A stretch of DNA of 64,000 bases, taken from Vallitalea guaymasensis (lineage in GTDB: Bacteria; Bacillota; Clostridia; Lachnospirales; Vallitaleaceae). The position numbers and the translations under genes are program-made. Below the pieces are notes generated by a model. The model was not told the DNA's origin. It saw only the letters and a program-made list of their open reading frames with translations, and ran no database searches. Positions 8,381 through 19,100 of this stretch are shown in pieces. The DNA lies in contig NZ_CP058561.1 in the NCBI RefSeq assembly GCF_018141425.1, positions 3,720,001 to 3,784,000 on the forward strand, given 5' to 3'. Every line of letters starts with the position of its first letter. The stretch's first letter is position 1.

Positions 8381-11300
8381 ATGGATAATAATCAAAAAGT
8401 CGATGATAGATTGAATCTAGCTGTTGATCTGACAAGTGCAGAGAGACAATATACCACTAATCTGAATGTGGGCTACGACGAAGAGGCTAATACTTGGGAA
8501 CTAATTGTAAAATACAATGGTAATATTGGGGATATTCCTACAATAATAGCTTTGACAGAAGATATTGAACAGCTGACAATGGATTATGCTATAGTCACGA
8601 TCAAACAAGAAAATATAGATCAATTTGCTTCCTTTCCAGAGATTGAGTATGTAGAAAAACCTAGCAGTCTATATTTTAATCTTGATACCAGTCTTAGAGA
8701 TGCATGTATCACATCAGTCCAAAATGTTTTTCCACGTTTAAAAGGTAATGGCGTTTTATTAGGGATAATTGATTCTGGTATAGATTATTCCCATCCTGAT
8801 TTTAGAAATGAAGATGGAACAACTCGTATAGTAACCTTATGGGATCAATCTATACAAGGTAGCCCACCTGAAGGATTTAGTGCAGGGACTGAATATACTG
8901 CTGAGCAAATAAACGAGGCACTTAGTAAGAATAATAGATTTGAAATGCTTGAAGTAGTTCCTTCTGATGATTTCTTAGGTCATGGAACCCATGTAGCAGG
9001 TATAGCAGGAGGAAATGGCAGAGCAAGTAACGGACAATTCATTGGAGTAGCACCTGAAGCAGAATATATCATTGTCAAGTTGGGCAGGAGAGGTCAGGAA
9101 TCATTTCCAAGTACAACTGAAATTATGAGGGCATTGGTTTATGTAACAAGAAAAGCTGAAGAATTAGGAAAACCAATATCTATCAATCTGAGTTTTGGAA
9201 ATAATTATGGTCCTCATGATGGTAAATCCTTATTTGAAACTTTTATTGATAGTATAGCCAGTGAATGGAAAAATGTTATTTCTGTTGGCTCTGGAAATGA
9301 AGGTAGTACAGCACTTCATACTAGTGGTACACTTGATGAAGGTGACGAAGAAATTGTTGAAATAGCAGTATTCACTGGAGAGCCTAACATAACTATTCAA
9401 TTATGGAAAGCTTATTCGGATGCCATAAATGTTTCAATACAAGCACCTAATGGTGTGTCTTCAGGTTTCATTTCGCCTACTCTTGGTAAACAGCAATTTA
9501 ACTTGGATGGAACCAGAGTTTTGTTATACTATGGTGAACCATCACCTTTTAACTTGGATCAACAAACATACATTGAATTAATTCCACAAACTGGGGATTA
9601 TGTTACTGAAGGAGTATGGAAGATAACTCTTCAAGCTGACACTATAGTATCTGGTAATTATGATATGTGGTTACCTGGTTCAGTGGGAAAAGATACAAAA
9701 TTTCTTAGACCTACCATAGATACCACTCTTACTATGCCTTCAACAGCAACAAAAGTAATAACAGTTGGAGCATATGACTCATCAACAGGAAGTTTGGCAC
9801 CATTCTCTGGAAGAGGATATACTAGAAGGTCTAATACAATAACTGTAAAACCTGATTTAGTTGCACCAGGGGTCAATATAGTAGCAGCATATCCAGGCGG
9901 GGGTTATGATTCATTAAGTGGAACCAGTATGGCAACTCCATTTGTTACAGGGTCAGCAGCTTTGTTGATGGAATGGGGTATTGTAAAAGGTAATGACCCT
10001 TATCTGTATGGTGAAAAGGTAAAATCATATTTACAGAGATCTGCCAGGAGGAACGAAGAATTATTTGATTATCCTAATAATCTATGGGGGTATGGAACTC
10101 TTTGTTTAGCTAATGCTTTCAGAGGATTAGGGGGAGTTGAAATAGCTGAAAGTAAAGATAGGATAGAAGAGATTAGAGAAAGGATTCGTGAAGGGAGTGA
10201 CCCGGAAGTATGTAAACAAGCAGTAATATCTGAAGAGTATTTTGATTTACTGATTGAATATGAGAGCATAGAAGATATATATGAGAGATATAACCCAGAA
10301 TGTATACAGATATTGGATGACCAATATGCAGTAGTACATATATTTATTGGTGGTAATGATGGATGTAGAGGGATTATTGATAGAGTCAATCTAAGTGATA
10401 TTCCACACTGCTTTGGACCATATGCAATAAGTGCGTTAGAAGATGCAGGTATATTAACCTTCCACAATCAGCCATATGTACCTCTTAGAGGTGGGGGAGT
10501 TATGATTGGAATAATTGATTCGGGAGTTGATTATACTGACTCAATATTCAAATACGAAGATAATACTACTAAAATAAAAGCTATCTGGGATCAAACTATA
10601 CAAGGTTCACCACCAGAAGGATTCATATATGGAACAGAATTCACGGAAGAACAGATTAATGAGGCATTACAAGCAGAAGATCCATTAACTATTGTACCGT
10701 CTGTTGATGAAACCGGTCATGGAACTTTTCTAGCTGGTATGTCAGCTGGGCGTGAAGATAGAGCTAACAATTTTGTTGGAGCCGCTCCAGATGCATCAAT
10801 AGTTGTAGTAAAATTGAAGGAAGCTAAGAGATGTCTAAAAGATTTTTACTTGATTGGGGATAATCTTAATAGCGTTTATCAAAATACAGATGTGATATTT
10901 GCAGCTAAATATATTCGTGAATTATCTGTTAAATTACAAATGCCGCTTTCAATGATAATTGGGGTAGGAAGTAATCAGGGAGCACATGACGGAAGTTCAA
11001 TAACAGAGAGCTATTTACAGTCAATAGCTAGAAGGATAGGTAATACAGTAACGGTTGCTGTTGGAAATGAAAGTAATCTGGCACATCATTATAGAGGTCA
11101 ATTTGAAGAAGATGACGAATTCAAGAATGTAGAGATAAAAGTACCACCTAATGAACCAGGATTTACCTTTAACATTTGGAGCAATGCACCTGATAAGATC
11201 TCAATATCCATTACATCACCTACAGGTGAATTCATTGATAGAATACCAGCTACACTAGCCAAGAAGGAGGAAATAAAATTCCTATTGGAGAGAACAACTA

Positions 11301-11905
11301 TCTATATAGAGTATCAATTATCAGAAGGCAGAACTGGAGATGAAGTCATTTTTGTTAGGATGGAAGAGCCTACTGAGGGAATCTGGACCATTACTGTATA
11401 TGGTGACCTGATAGTGAATGGGAGAATTGATGTTTGGTTACCTAGAAAAGATTGGGTAAGAGACGAAACCCAATTCTTATTACCAGATCCATTTACAACA
11501 ATCACTGACCCATCATCAAGTATTGGACTTCTTTCAGTAGGAGCATATAATCATAGATCTGGAAGCTTATATCTTTCTTCAGGTAGGGGATTGACAAGAG
11601 ATGATGTATTGAAACCAGATTTAGTAGCTCCTGGTGTAGGGGTAGTAGGTCCAATGCCAGATGATACTTATGGACCAATGACAGGAACTAGTATAAGTGC
11701 AGCGATTACAGGTGGAGCAGCAGCATTATTATTGGAATGGGGGATAATAAAAGGTAATGATCCTACAATGGATACAGGTAAAGTTAGAAACTATTTAATT
11801 AGAGGAGCTAAGAGAAAAAGGTCAATCAAATATCCTAATAGTGAATGGGGATATGGAGAATTAGATCTGCTTGGTGCTTTTCAAGCTATAAGAGGAAGTA
11901 AATAG
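8381..11905 (+). CDS. tandem subtilisin-like (S8) protease, Csp-type twin
   Basis: The 1174-residue protein consists of two S8 units with no signal peptide. Unit 1 has a Csp-like N-terminal prodomain (about 1-110), catalytic Asp131 (DSGIDYSHPDF), His201 (GHGTHVAGIAGG) and Ser516 (GTSMATPFVTG), with a jelly-roll-like insertion between His and Ser. Unit 2 begins around residue 610 with a reduced prodomain-like segment and keeps Asp713, His780 (GHGTFLAGMSAG) and Ser1104 (GTSISAAITGG). Both also keep the oxyanion Asn (GSGNEGS and AVGNESN). Family knowledge: Csp subtilases of clostridia process the cortex hydrolase SleC during spore germination, and CspBA is a fused pair whose second half is catalytically dead. 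Here both triads look intact. A germination role is inferred; other cytoplasmic Lachnospirales subtilases share this look. Confidence 0.85.
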   Translation: MDNNQKVDDRLNLAVDLTSAERQYTTNLNVGYDEEANTWELIVKYNGNIGDIPTIIALTEDIEQLTMDYAIVTIKQENIDQFASFPEIEYVEKPSSLYFNLDTSLRDACITSVQNVFPRLKGNGVLLGIIDSGIDYSHPDFRNEDGTTRIVTLWDQSIQGSPPEGFSAGTEYTAEQINEALSKNNRFEMLEVVPSDDFLGHGTHVAGIAGGNGRASNGQFIGVAPEAEYIIVKLGRRGQESFPSTTEIMRALVYVTRKAEELGKPISINLSFGNNYGPHDGKSLFETFIDSIASEWKNVISVGSGNEGSTALHTSGTLDEGDEEIVEIAVFTGEPNITIQLWKAYSDAINVSIQAPNGVSSGFISPTLGKQQFNLDGTRVLLYYGEPSPFNLDQQTYIELIPQTGDYVTEGVWKITLQADTIVSGNYDMWLPGSVGKDTKFLRPTIDTTLTMPSTATKVITVGAYDSSTGSLAPFSGRGYTRRSNTITVKPDLVAPGVNIVAAYPGGGYDSLSGTSMATPFVTGSAALLMEWGIVKGNDPYLYGEKVKSYLQRSARRNEELFDYPNNLWGYGTLCLANAFRGLGGVEIAESKDRIEEIRERIREGSDPEVCKQAVISEEYFDLLIEYESIEDIYERYNPECIQILDDQYAVVHIFIGGNDGCRGIIDRVNLSDIPHCFGPYAISALEDAGILTFHNQPYVPLRGGGVMIGIIDSGVDYTDSIFKYEDNTTKIKAIWDQTIQGSPPEGFIYGTEFTEEQINEALQAEDPLTIVPSVDETGHGTFLAGMSAGREDRANNFVGAAPDASIVVVKLKEAKRCLKDFYLIGDNLNSVYQNTDVIFAAKYIRELSVKLQMPLSMIIGVGSNQGAHDGSSITESYLQSIARRIGNTVTVAVGNESNLAHHYRGQFEEDDEFKNVEIKVPPNEPGFTFNIWSNAPDKISISITSPTGEFIDRIPATLAKKEEIKFLLERTTIYIEYQLSEGRTGDEVIFVRMEEPTEGIWTITVYGDLIVNGRIDVWLPRKDWVRDETQFLLPDPFTTITDPSSSIGLLSVGAYNHRSGSLYLSSGRGLTRDDVLKPDLVAPGVGVVGPMPDDTYGPMTGTSISAAITGGAAALLLEWGIIKGNDPTMDTGKVRNYLIRGAKRKRSIKYPNSEWGYGELDLLGAFQAIRGSK

Positions 11906-11917
11906 GAAATAACCTTT

Positions 11918-11965
11918 AGGGCTGTGGGATAATACATTTTGGATATTATCCCACAGTCCCTTTAT
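11918..11965 (+). terminator. intrinsic terminator after the twin subtilase
   Basis: A long hairpin pairs about 11918-11934 with 11944-11960, with one bulge and a short T tail. It separates the subtilase from the regulator gene. Confidence 0.75.
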
Positions 11966-12043
11966 GAATATTTGATATTGCAATAATATATCTATAATAA
12001 TATACTAGAATAGTAGGAAAAATTAATATTTTGGAGGACATAG

Positions 12044-15000
12044 ATGAAGATGCTTAATGGTAAAAGTTTTATAGAAAATAAAATGTTAAAAACCATAATA
12101 GCCAGAAGGGATGAGCTTAAGTGTATTAAAGAAGAATTTGACTCTGTATTGGAAGGTGGAAGTGGAGTTGTATTAGTTAAAGGTTTGCCAGGGATAGGGA
12201 AAACATTTTTAGTAGAGTCTCTAGTAAGAGATTTAGTTAGTAATAATGTCACATATGTATATGGTAAATTTAGAAAAAATAATAAAAAGTCTTTCATAGC
12301 TATCACAGAAATCATAGAACGAATGGTAAAGCATATCCTAACCTTACCTCCTGAGCAGTTAAAAAATATTCAAAGGAATTTGAAAGAGACATTAGGTTCA
12401 GATATAGAGATAATAACATCTATCAGCCCTTATTCATCAAAATTACTAGGAAATTATAAAAGCATTAACATTGATAATTATAATAAATTAAAATATAGAA
12501 TAAAAAAAGCAGTACATAGATTCATTTCAATTGTTTCAGAATCCTTGTTTCCATTAATAATATTTATTGATGATTTACATTGGGCTGACAGTTCATCTTT
12601 AGAAATAATAGAATATTTGTGCAAAAAAAATGAATCACTGAATACGTTACTGATAGTTGCTTATAGGAATAATAAGACTGAAAATACTAGTAGAAGAGAT
12701 AATAAAAAAAAGATAATACAACTTGAAGATACATATATGACGATGGAGTTACAAGAGCTCACAGATGGAGACATTAGTGAATATCTACAATTGATTATGG
12801 GAGAAGAAACAGAAAATATTAATTATCTAGCTAGATTCATTTATGGATTAACATTGGGCAATCCATTTTATATGAATGAGATAATCAATGTTTTTATTCA
12901 AGAAGCTATACTTATATTTTCAGAACAGACAAATCAATGGGTAGTAGAATTGGATGGATTAAATAGATTAAGTTTACCTGTAGATATTGAAATGGTTATA
13001 ATACATAAGATAAATAAGTTGGATAAAGCTAAGAAGGAACTTCTAGATATTATAGCATGTCTTGATGGTAAAGTTGATTATCATATATTAAGAAAAATAG
13101 TAGATATTGATGATACTCTACTGAGTAATCAATTAGAGACTTTATGCCAAGATGCATTTCTCTTGAAGAAAATAGAAAATGAGCAAATAACAGAAATAGT
13201 AACTTATGATTTTGTACATGATATAATCTTGGAATTAGTTTATAAAAGTATAGAACCTGTAAATAGAAAAAATATTCATTATAGAATTGCTGAAACACTA
13301 TTAAATAATACAGAAGATATATTTGTTGAAAAAAACAGGCTCTTCATAGTATCACAGTTATTACGTTCGGACAAAAGTATATTATCCTATGAAAATACGG
13401 AAAGATGGATTTATGAACTATACCACGCAGGTATTGAGGCAAAACGGACAACTTCTGTAAAACAAGCCATAAAAATATTCCTATTATCTTTACAGCTAAT
13501 CTCAGATTATGACTTTAATGAAAAAGATGATATGGAAATGAAAATAAATCTAGAATTAGGTGAATGCGAATTCATCTGTGAAAAATATGAAGAAGCTAAG
13601 GAAAGATTTGATTCTCTTATAACAAAGTATAATAAGAAAGAAAATTTGATAGCCATAAAAAGACGATATTTAAAACTTCATTCCCATGATGGTGATTGTG
13701 AAAAGGTAATAGAAATAGGTCTTGAATTATTAAAACTATTGGATCTTGATTTTAATATAAAACATCTTAAGATGGATTTGTTAAAGGGGAAAAAGTTATT
13801 CTCAAATAAAGCTATAGAACAAATTAAAGATAAACCTATAATTACTGATAAAAGATTGTTATATATCTTGGAAACCTTGACAACAATGATTCCAGCGGCT
13901 AATTGTATTGATGGTAATATATTTCACCTTATCATTATTAAAATAGGTATTCTATCGGTCAAATATGGAAATTCCTCTTACTCACCAATAGGATATGGAG
14001 CCTATAGTTATATTCTTTATAATGTATGGAATGATTACGAAAAGGGTAAGAAACTAGAAAATATAACATTGGAATTATTAGAGAGTAATGATAATCTGTT
14101 AACAAAATCAATTGTGTACTCATTTATAGGTGCTTTTGTTCATCATTGGTCGAATCCATTAGAGCAAGGTATAGAGTATCTGGAGAAATCTACCCAAGAA
14201 GGCGCTAGAATAGGTGAATTAATATACAGTGGTTATGCTATCATATCCATTATCTATACAAAATATGTTTGTGGGATATCTTTGAGAGAAATAACACATT
14301 ATATTAATTCCCTAGAGAAAGATTTACATATGAAAGGATATGATGTGGTAAAATTCATAGATTATGTTTTTAGTCCCCATGTTGATTATCTGGAAAAAGG
14401 CAAGGTCACAAAAAAATATGGTCAAATCAAAGAAGAGGCAGCATTACTTAATAATACAAAAGGCTTGGCATATAATGCTTTTATGATTCAAAGATTATTT
14501 ATGGAATGTAAAATACAAGAAGCTTATGAACTAGTAAAGAAAATTACCCCAACCATACGTTCTTTGAAAGGACACATTATATATGTGGATCTAATATTTT
14601 ATAGTACACTTATAAGATTAGCAGAACATGACAAGTTATTTGAACATGAGAAAAAAGAAAATAAACGGTTAATAAAAGAATGTCTAAGAGAGTTGAACTA
14701 TTGGGTAAATATATATAAAGAAAATCATTATGCGAGATATTTACTTGCTAAGGTGGAATACACTAAGCTTTTTGATAATAACCATTTCATTGATAAACTA
14801 TACAATAAAGCAATAAACTATGCTGAAAAACAAGACAATCTTCAAATAGGAGCTGTTGCCAATTATCTGACAGCAAAATATCATCATGAATCTAATAGAA
14901 AACTTGCTGAATTCTATGCCAGAGAAGCGGTGATTCTATATGAAGAATGGGGAGCCAAATATATAGCAGATTTGATTGAAAAGGAATTCAATCTAGAAGA

Positions 15001-15799
15001 TGATATCCATGAAAATAGTAAAGCAAAATTACATAATACCATAGTAGAGGAAAAAGCAGAGACTAACGAAAATATAAGCGAAATTATATATAATCTCATA
15101 AACAAAATTGAACCACTGGAGGAAAATGAGGGAATCAAGTATATATTGGGATTTCTAATTGACAATCATTATGCTGATTACGGTGCTGTACTTTTTGAGA
15201 AAAAAGATGAAATGTATCTTCAATATGAAAAGTTGAATAACAGAAAAGTGAATATACATAGAGAACCAGTCAATATGAAATATGTTAACCATATGTCTCA
15301 TAAAATAATCAGATATGTTGCAAGAACTGGAGAAGAAATAATTCTTAACAAGAAGCCAGAAAAAGGATTGTATGTAAGAGACTTATATATAATGAATAAA
15401 GATGAAGTATCCATACTATGTATACCAATCAATTATCTAGGTGTACTTATAGGAATTGTATATCTAGAAAAAGCACGTACTCAATGTTTTAACGGTAATA
15501 TCATAAAAATTATCAAAAGTGTTATTCCCACATTAATATCAAAAAGAACTACTATAAAACATGTTAATCTCTATAATTTACTTAATCCTCAAAATATTAT
15601 ATCAGAATTGACCAATAGAGAAATAGAGGTTCTAAAATTAGTAGCAGAGGGAATGTCAAATGCGTCTATCAGCAAAGAATTATATATTACATTAGGAACA
15701 GTAAAAAATCATTTAAGTAATATATACAGTAAATTAGAAGTTGACAGTAGAATAAAAGCAGTTATAAGAGCAAAAGACCTCAATATAATCAATATATAA
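12044..15799 (+). CDS. giant STAND-type AAA ATPase / GAF / LuxR-HTH transcriptional regulator
   Basis: The 1251-residue regulator starts with an AAA_16/STAND NTPase: Walker A GLPGIGKTF with Lys53, and Walker B FIDDLHWADSSS with Asp176-Asp177. A long helical, TPR-like middle runs from about residue 380 to 1000. A GAF-like sensor lies near 1035-1175 and the LuxR/GerE helix-turn-helix at about 1187-1248 (LTNREIEVLKLVAEGMSNASISKELYI, then TVKNHLSNIYSKL). The family resembles MalT-like activators: ligand and ATP binding drive oligomerisation and activation at class II promoters. A GGAGG site precedes the ATG. It lies directly upstream of the collar/S-layer island, whose two operons share an upstream 19-bp element that it could recognise. 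The ligand is unknown. Confidence 0.88.
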   Translation: MKMLNGKSFIENKMLKTIIARRDELKCIKEEFDSVLEGGSGVVLVKGLPGIGKTFLVESLVRDLVSNNVTYVYGKFRKNNKKSFIAITEIIERMVKHILTLPPEQLKNIQRNLKETLGSDIEIITSISPYSSKLLGNYKSINIDNYNKLKYRIKKAVHRFISIVSESLFPLIIFIDDLHWADSSSLEIIEYLCKKNESLNTLLIVAYRNNKTENTSRRDNKKKIIQLEDTYMTMELQELTDGDISEYLQLIMGEETENINYLARFIYGLTLGNPFYMNEIINVFIQEAILIFSEQTNQWVVELDGLNRLSLPVDIEMVIIHKINKLDKAKKELLDIIACLDGKVDYHILRKIVDIDDTLLSNQLETLCQDAFLLKKIENEQITEIVTYDFVHDIILELVYKSIEPVNRKNIHYRIAETLLNNTEDIFVEKNRLFIVSQLLRSDKSILSYENTERWIYELYHAGIEAKRTTSVKQAIKIFLLSLQLISDYDFNEKDDMEMKINLELGECEFICEKYEEAKERFDSLITKYNKKENLIAIKRRYLKLHSHDGDCEKVIEIGLELLKLLDLDFNIKHLKMDLLKGKKLFSNKAIEQIKDKPIITDKRLLYILETLTTMIPAANCIDGNIFHLIIIKIGILSVKYGNSSYSPIGYGAYSYILYNVWNDYEKGKKLENITLELLESNDNLLTKSIVYSFIGAFVHHWSNPLEQGIEYLEKSTQEGARIGELIYSGYAIISIIYTKYVCGISLREITHYINSLEKDLHMKGYDVVKFIDYVFSPHVDYLEKGKVTKKYGQIKEEAALLNNTKGLAYNAFMIQRLFMECKIQEAYELVKKITPTIRSLKGHIIYVDLIFYSTLIRLAEHDKLFEHEKKENKRLIKECLRELNYWVNIYKENHYARYLLAKVEYTKLFDNNHFIDKLYNKAINYAEKQDNLQIGAVANYLTAKYHHESNRKLAEFYAREAVILYEEWGAKYIADLIEKEFNLEDDIHENSKAKLHNTIVEEKAETNENISEIIYNLINKIEPLEENEGIKYILGFLIDNHYADYGAVLFEKKDEMYLQYEKLNNRKVNIHREPVNMKYVNHMSHKIIRYVARTGEEIILNKKPEKGLYVRDLYIMNKDEVSILCIPINYLGVLIGIVYLEKARTQCFNGNIIKIIKSVIPTLISKRTTIKHVNLYNLLNPQNIISELTNREIEVLKLVAEGMSNASISKELYITLGTVKNHLSNIYSKLEVDSRIKAVIRAKDLNIINI

Positions 15800-15808
15800 C
15801 AAAGTACT

Positions 15809-15841
15809 ATAAACCTTCTTAAACAGGGGGTTTTATTTTTT
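15809..15841 (+). terminator. probable terminator after the LuxR-type regulator
   Basis: AAACC and GGTTT arms flank a loop and are followed by a T-rich stretch (TTTTATTTTTTT). The stem is short, so the call is tentative. Confidence 0.4.
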
Positions 15842-15847
15842 TGCTAA

Positions 15848-15891
15848 ATATAACTTTTGGCACATGTAAAATTTTAGATGATTTATATAAT
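15848..15891 (+). promoter_or_regulatory. shared 19-bp element plus -10 box upstream of the collar/SLH operon
   Basis: ATATAACTTTTGGCACATG (15848-15866) is followed after 19 bp by TATAAT (15886-15891). The same 19-mer with the same 19-bp spacing to TATAAT occurs on the minus strand at 21802-21845 before the facing operon. A -35 box at normal spacing would be CATGTA (15863-15868), which is poor, so the element looks like an activator site overlapping -35. Confidence 0.65.
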
Positions 15892-15934
15892 TATAATAAG
15901 TAAATATGTTTATTAGTAGAAGGAGGTAAAATAT

Positions 15935-16192
15935 ATGATTCAGATGTTGGGAGAAATCAAGCTCTTCCCCTATGATGATATACCAGAAGATTGGATAAAA
16001 TGTGATGGCAGGTCTTTGCATATTAATAAGTATCCTAAGCTTTATATGTTGATTGGTATGAAATTCGGAAAAGATGGCAGTTTACAATTTAAGTTACCTG
16101 ATTTAACTGCATTCACACCAAAAGATTTAACATATTGTATTTCAGTAGAAGGGGAACTACCTAAAATTCATGGAAAAAGGAGTATGTTATGA
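15935..16192 (+). CDS. short tail-collar-domain protein (MdpB-like, truncated)
   Basis: The 85-residue protein has the collar-domain opening seen in the three minus-strand paralogues: LGEIKLFPYDDIPEDWIKCDGRSL, then YPKLYMLIG, then FKLPDL. It stops where the longer paralogues continue into their C-terminal region. A strong AGGAGG precedes the ATG. Its stop codon overlaps the start of the S-layer gene (ATGA), so the two are translationally coupled. Phage tail collar domains are named for phage fibres, but MdpB-type proteins occur in bacterial chromosomes without phage structural genes, as here. The exact role is unknown. Confidence 0.8.
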   Translation: MIQMLGEIKLFPYDDIPEDWIKCDGRSLHINKYPKLYMLIGMKFGKDGSLQFKLPDLTAFTPKDLTYCISVEGELPKIHGKRSML

Positions 16193-19100
16193 GGAAATTC
16201 TTTAAAAGTAGTGTAGTAATGAAATATTTATCAGGAATGATAATAGTTTTGATGATATTTACTATGATACCAAATTATGTTATAGCTACAGTAGAAGAAG
16301 ATGACATAACAGGGCATTGGGCAGAAGAAACTATAACAAAATGGAAACAGAAGGGTCTGATGACAGGGTATCTAGATGGAACTTTCAAACCTGATAATAA
16401 TATAACCAAAGCAGAATTCATATCAATTATTAACAGGATATATGGTTATTATGAAAAAGCTGATAAAAACTACAGAGATATAAAAGATGAAGATTGGTAT
16501 TACAAGGAAACAATGATAGCTAAGGCTAATAAATATATGGATTGGTATAAGAAAGAAGAACTAAAGCCAAATGAAGAAATAACAAGACAAGAAGTTCATG
16601 CAGTACTATCAACGATACAACAACAAGAAGCAACAGAACAACTAGAAGAAAAGATGACGAGAGCAGAAGTAGTGACCATGTTAGATAGGATAGTTGGAGA
16701 ACTTATAAACATTAGTGGAATATATGGTCTAGAAAAAGAAGAAAAAGTTATTGAAGGTAACTTAACAATAAATACAGAAGGTGTAATACTTAAGAATACA
16801 ATAATAAATGGAAACTTAATTCTAGCAGCTGGTATAAAACAAGGAGATATAACTCTTGAAAATGTAACAGTAAAAGGAAAAACAATAGTGAATGGAGGAG
16901 GAGAAAATTCTATAACAGTAAAAAACTGCAGCTTACATGAACTAATTGTATTCAAACAAGATGGAAAAATAAGAATTGTTTCTATAGATAGTGAAATAGG
17001 GAAAACAATACTATTGAATGGAGGGAAACTACAAGGAGATTTCAAGTTAATTACAATAATAGATAAGGGAGAGAATAAAGAGCTAAATAATATTGAACTG
17101 AAAGGTAAAATTGAACACATTATAGTAGAGTCTCAAGTTGATATAAAGATTAGTAAAAGTACCAAGATAAAGAAAATTGAAGTAAATAATAAATCAAAAG
17201 GGACTAAGATTGATATACAGAGAAGTTCAGTTATTGAAGAAATGATTTTTTATGCCCCTACAGAAGTGACAGGTAAAGGAAAAATAAATAAGATATCAAT
17301 AAAATCAAAAGGTGTAAAAGTAGAACAAAAAGAAGCAACTGATGAAAGCGATACAGAAGAAATACATGATGTACCTCATTATACACCAGACCAGAATCCA
17401 CCCACAGGATATAGTGTTATGATAGATCAATCAGAGATAATTCCAAATAATATGACTGCACTGTCTTTTACTTTTAGTGGGGCAGAAATAGGAGCATTAT
17501 ATAATTACACTATTTTTGATGATTCAGGAGCTGATATTAAAGGTAGTGGAACTATAGAAACAGCTTTAGATCAGATAACAGGAATAGATGTAAGTGGATT
17601 AAATGATGGAACATTAACTTTAGAGGTCTATTTAACAGATATAGCAGGAAATCCTGGAAATAAAGTAACTGCGACAGTCAGGAAAAATGTAAATCCACCT
17701 TGTGGATATGATGTAAATATTAATCAGAGTTACATTAATAATGACAACCAGAACCAACTATCTTTTACATTTGCTGGAGCAGAGATAAATGATATTTATT
17801 ATTGTTCTATAGATGATAAAAATGACAGTACACCTTCAATAACAGGCTCAGGACCAATAACAGTATTGAATCAGACAATATCGGGTATTGATGTTTCATC
17901 TCTTGATGATGGACTATTGATTTTAACCGTATATCTAGTGGATTCTTCAGGCAATCAAGGTAGTAATATAATAAAAACAGTAAAAAAAGATATTATGATA
18001 CCTAATGGATATGATATAAATATTAATCAAAATAATATAAATGCTAATCAAAAGGAAATGGATTTTACATTTGATACAGCAGAATTGGGAACAATTTATA
18101 ATTACATCATTTCCAGTAATGGGGGTGGAGAAAATGTTATAGGTAGTGGTACCATCACATTAGATTCACAGCAGATAACAGGAATAGATGTAAGTGGATT
18201 AAATGATGGAATATTGACGTTAACAGTGACCTTAACAGATGAAGCAGGAAATGAAGGTATCAATGTAACAAAAACAATAAAAAAAGATACAATGAAACCA
18301 AGTAATTATGAAATTAATATTAATGAGGACTATATAAATAATAGTAATCAGACTATAATGTCTTTTACAATTAGTAAAGCAGAAGTAGGAACAATCTATA
18401 ATTATTCAATAGATGATACAGATGTAGATACACCAGCAGTGACAGGTAGTGGTAATATGATATCACTAAATGAGACTATATCAGGAATTGATGTATCTTC
18501 ACTAAATGATGATAACTTAACTTTAACTGTGTATATAACTGATACTGTAGGAAATCAAGGTGAAGACGTAATAGCTTACGTTAGTAAGGATACTATAGAA
18601 CCTAGTGGTTATAGTGTTTCAATAGATCAGTCTACGATAGATTCTTATCACAATACCCCATTATCTTTTAAGATAACTGGAGGTGAAATAGGAGGTACAT
18701 TCAATTATACTATCACAAGTGATGGTGGAGGAAATGGTGTATCAGGTGATGGAAATATCACTGCAAATGTAGAACAGATAACGGGAATAGATGTAAGTAG
18801 CTTAAGTGATGGTTTGTTAACTCTATCCGTTATTATTATAGATGAAGCATCTAATCAAGGTACAGCTGCAATAAGTACTGTTCCAAAAATTAATTCTCAA
18901 CCAAACCTAATGGTTACGGAATGTGACATAACAGGTATAAATGGAACTTATACATTTGATGGGATAAAATGTGATTTACATGGATTCAATGTGGAAGAAC
19001 AAAACAGAGAATCATATATAAAGGGTGACTACTTAATTATATGGGCATATTATGAAGGTGATGGATGGGCATGGGAAATACAGAAACAAGATGATATAAT

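Noticed and set aside
15848-15891. TTGGCAC in the shared 19-mer as a sigma-54 -24 box
   Set aside because: The required GC dinucleotide of the -12 box is missing at the right distance in both copies, whereas a TATAAT box with fixed spacing is present, so a sigma-A promoter with an upstream activator site fits better.
16596-17120. Long minus-strand open frame opposite the S-layer gene
   Set aside because: It is a low-complexity Ser/Phe/Ile-rich mirror of the beta-helix coding region with no ribosome site; the plus-strand frame is clearly the gene.
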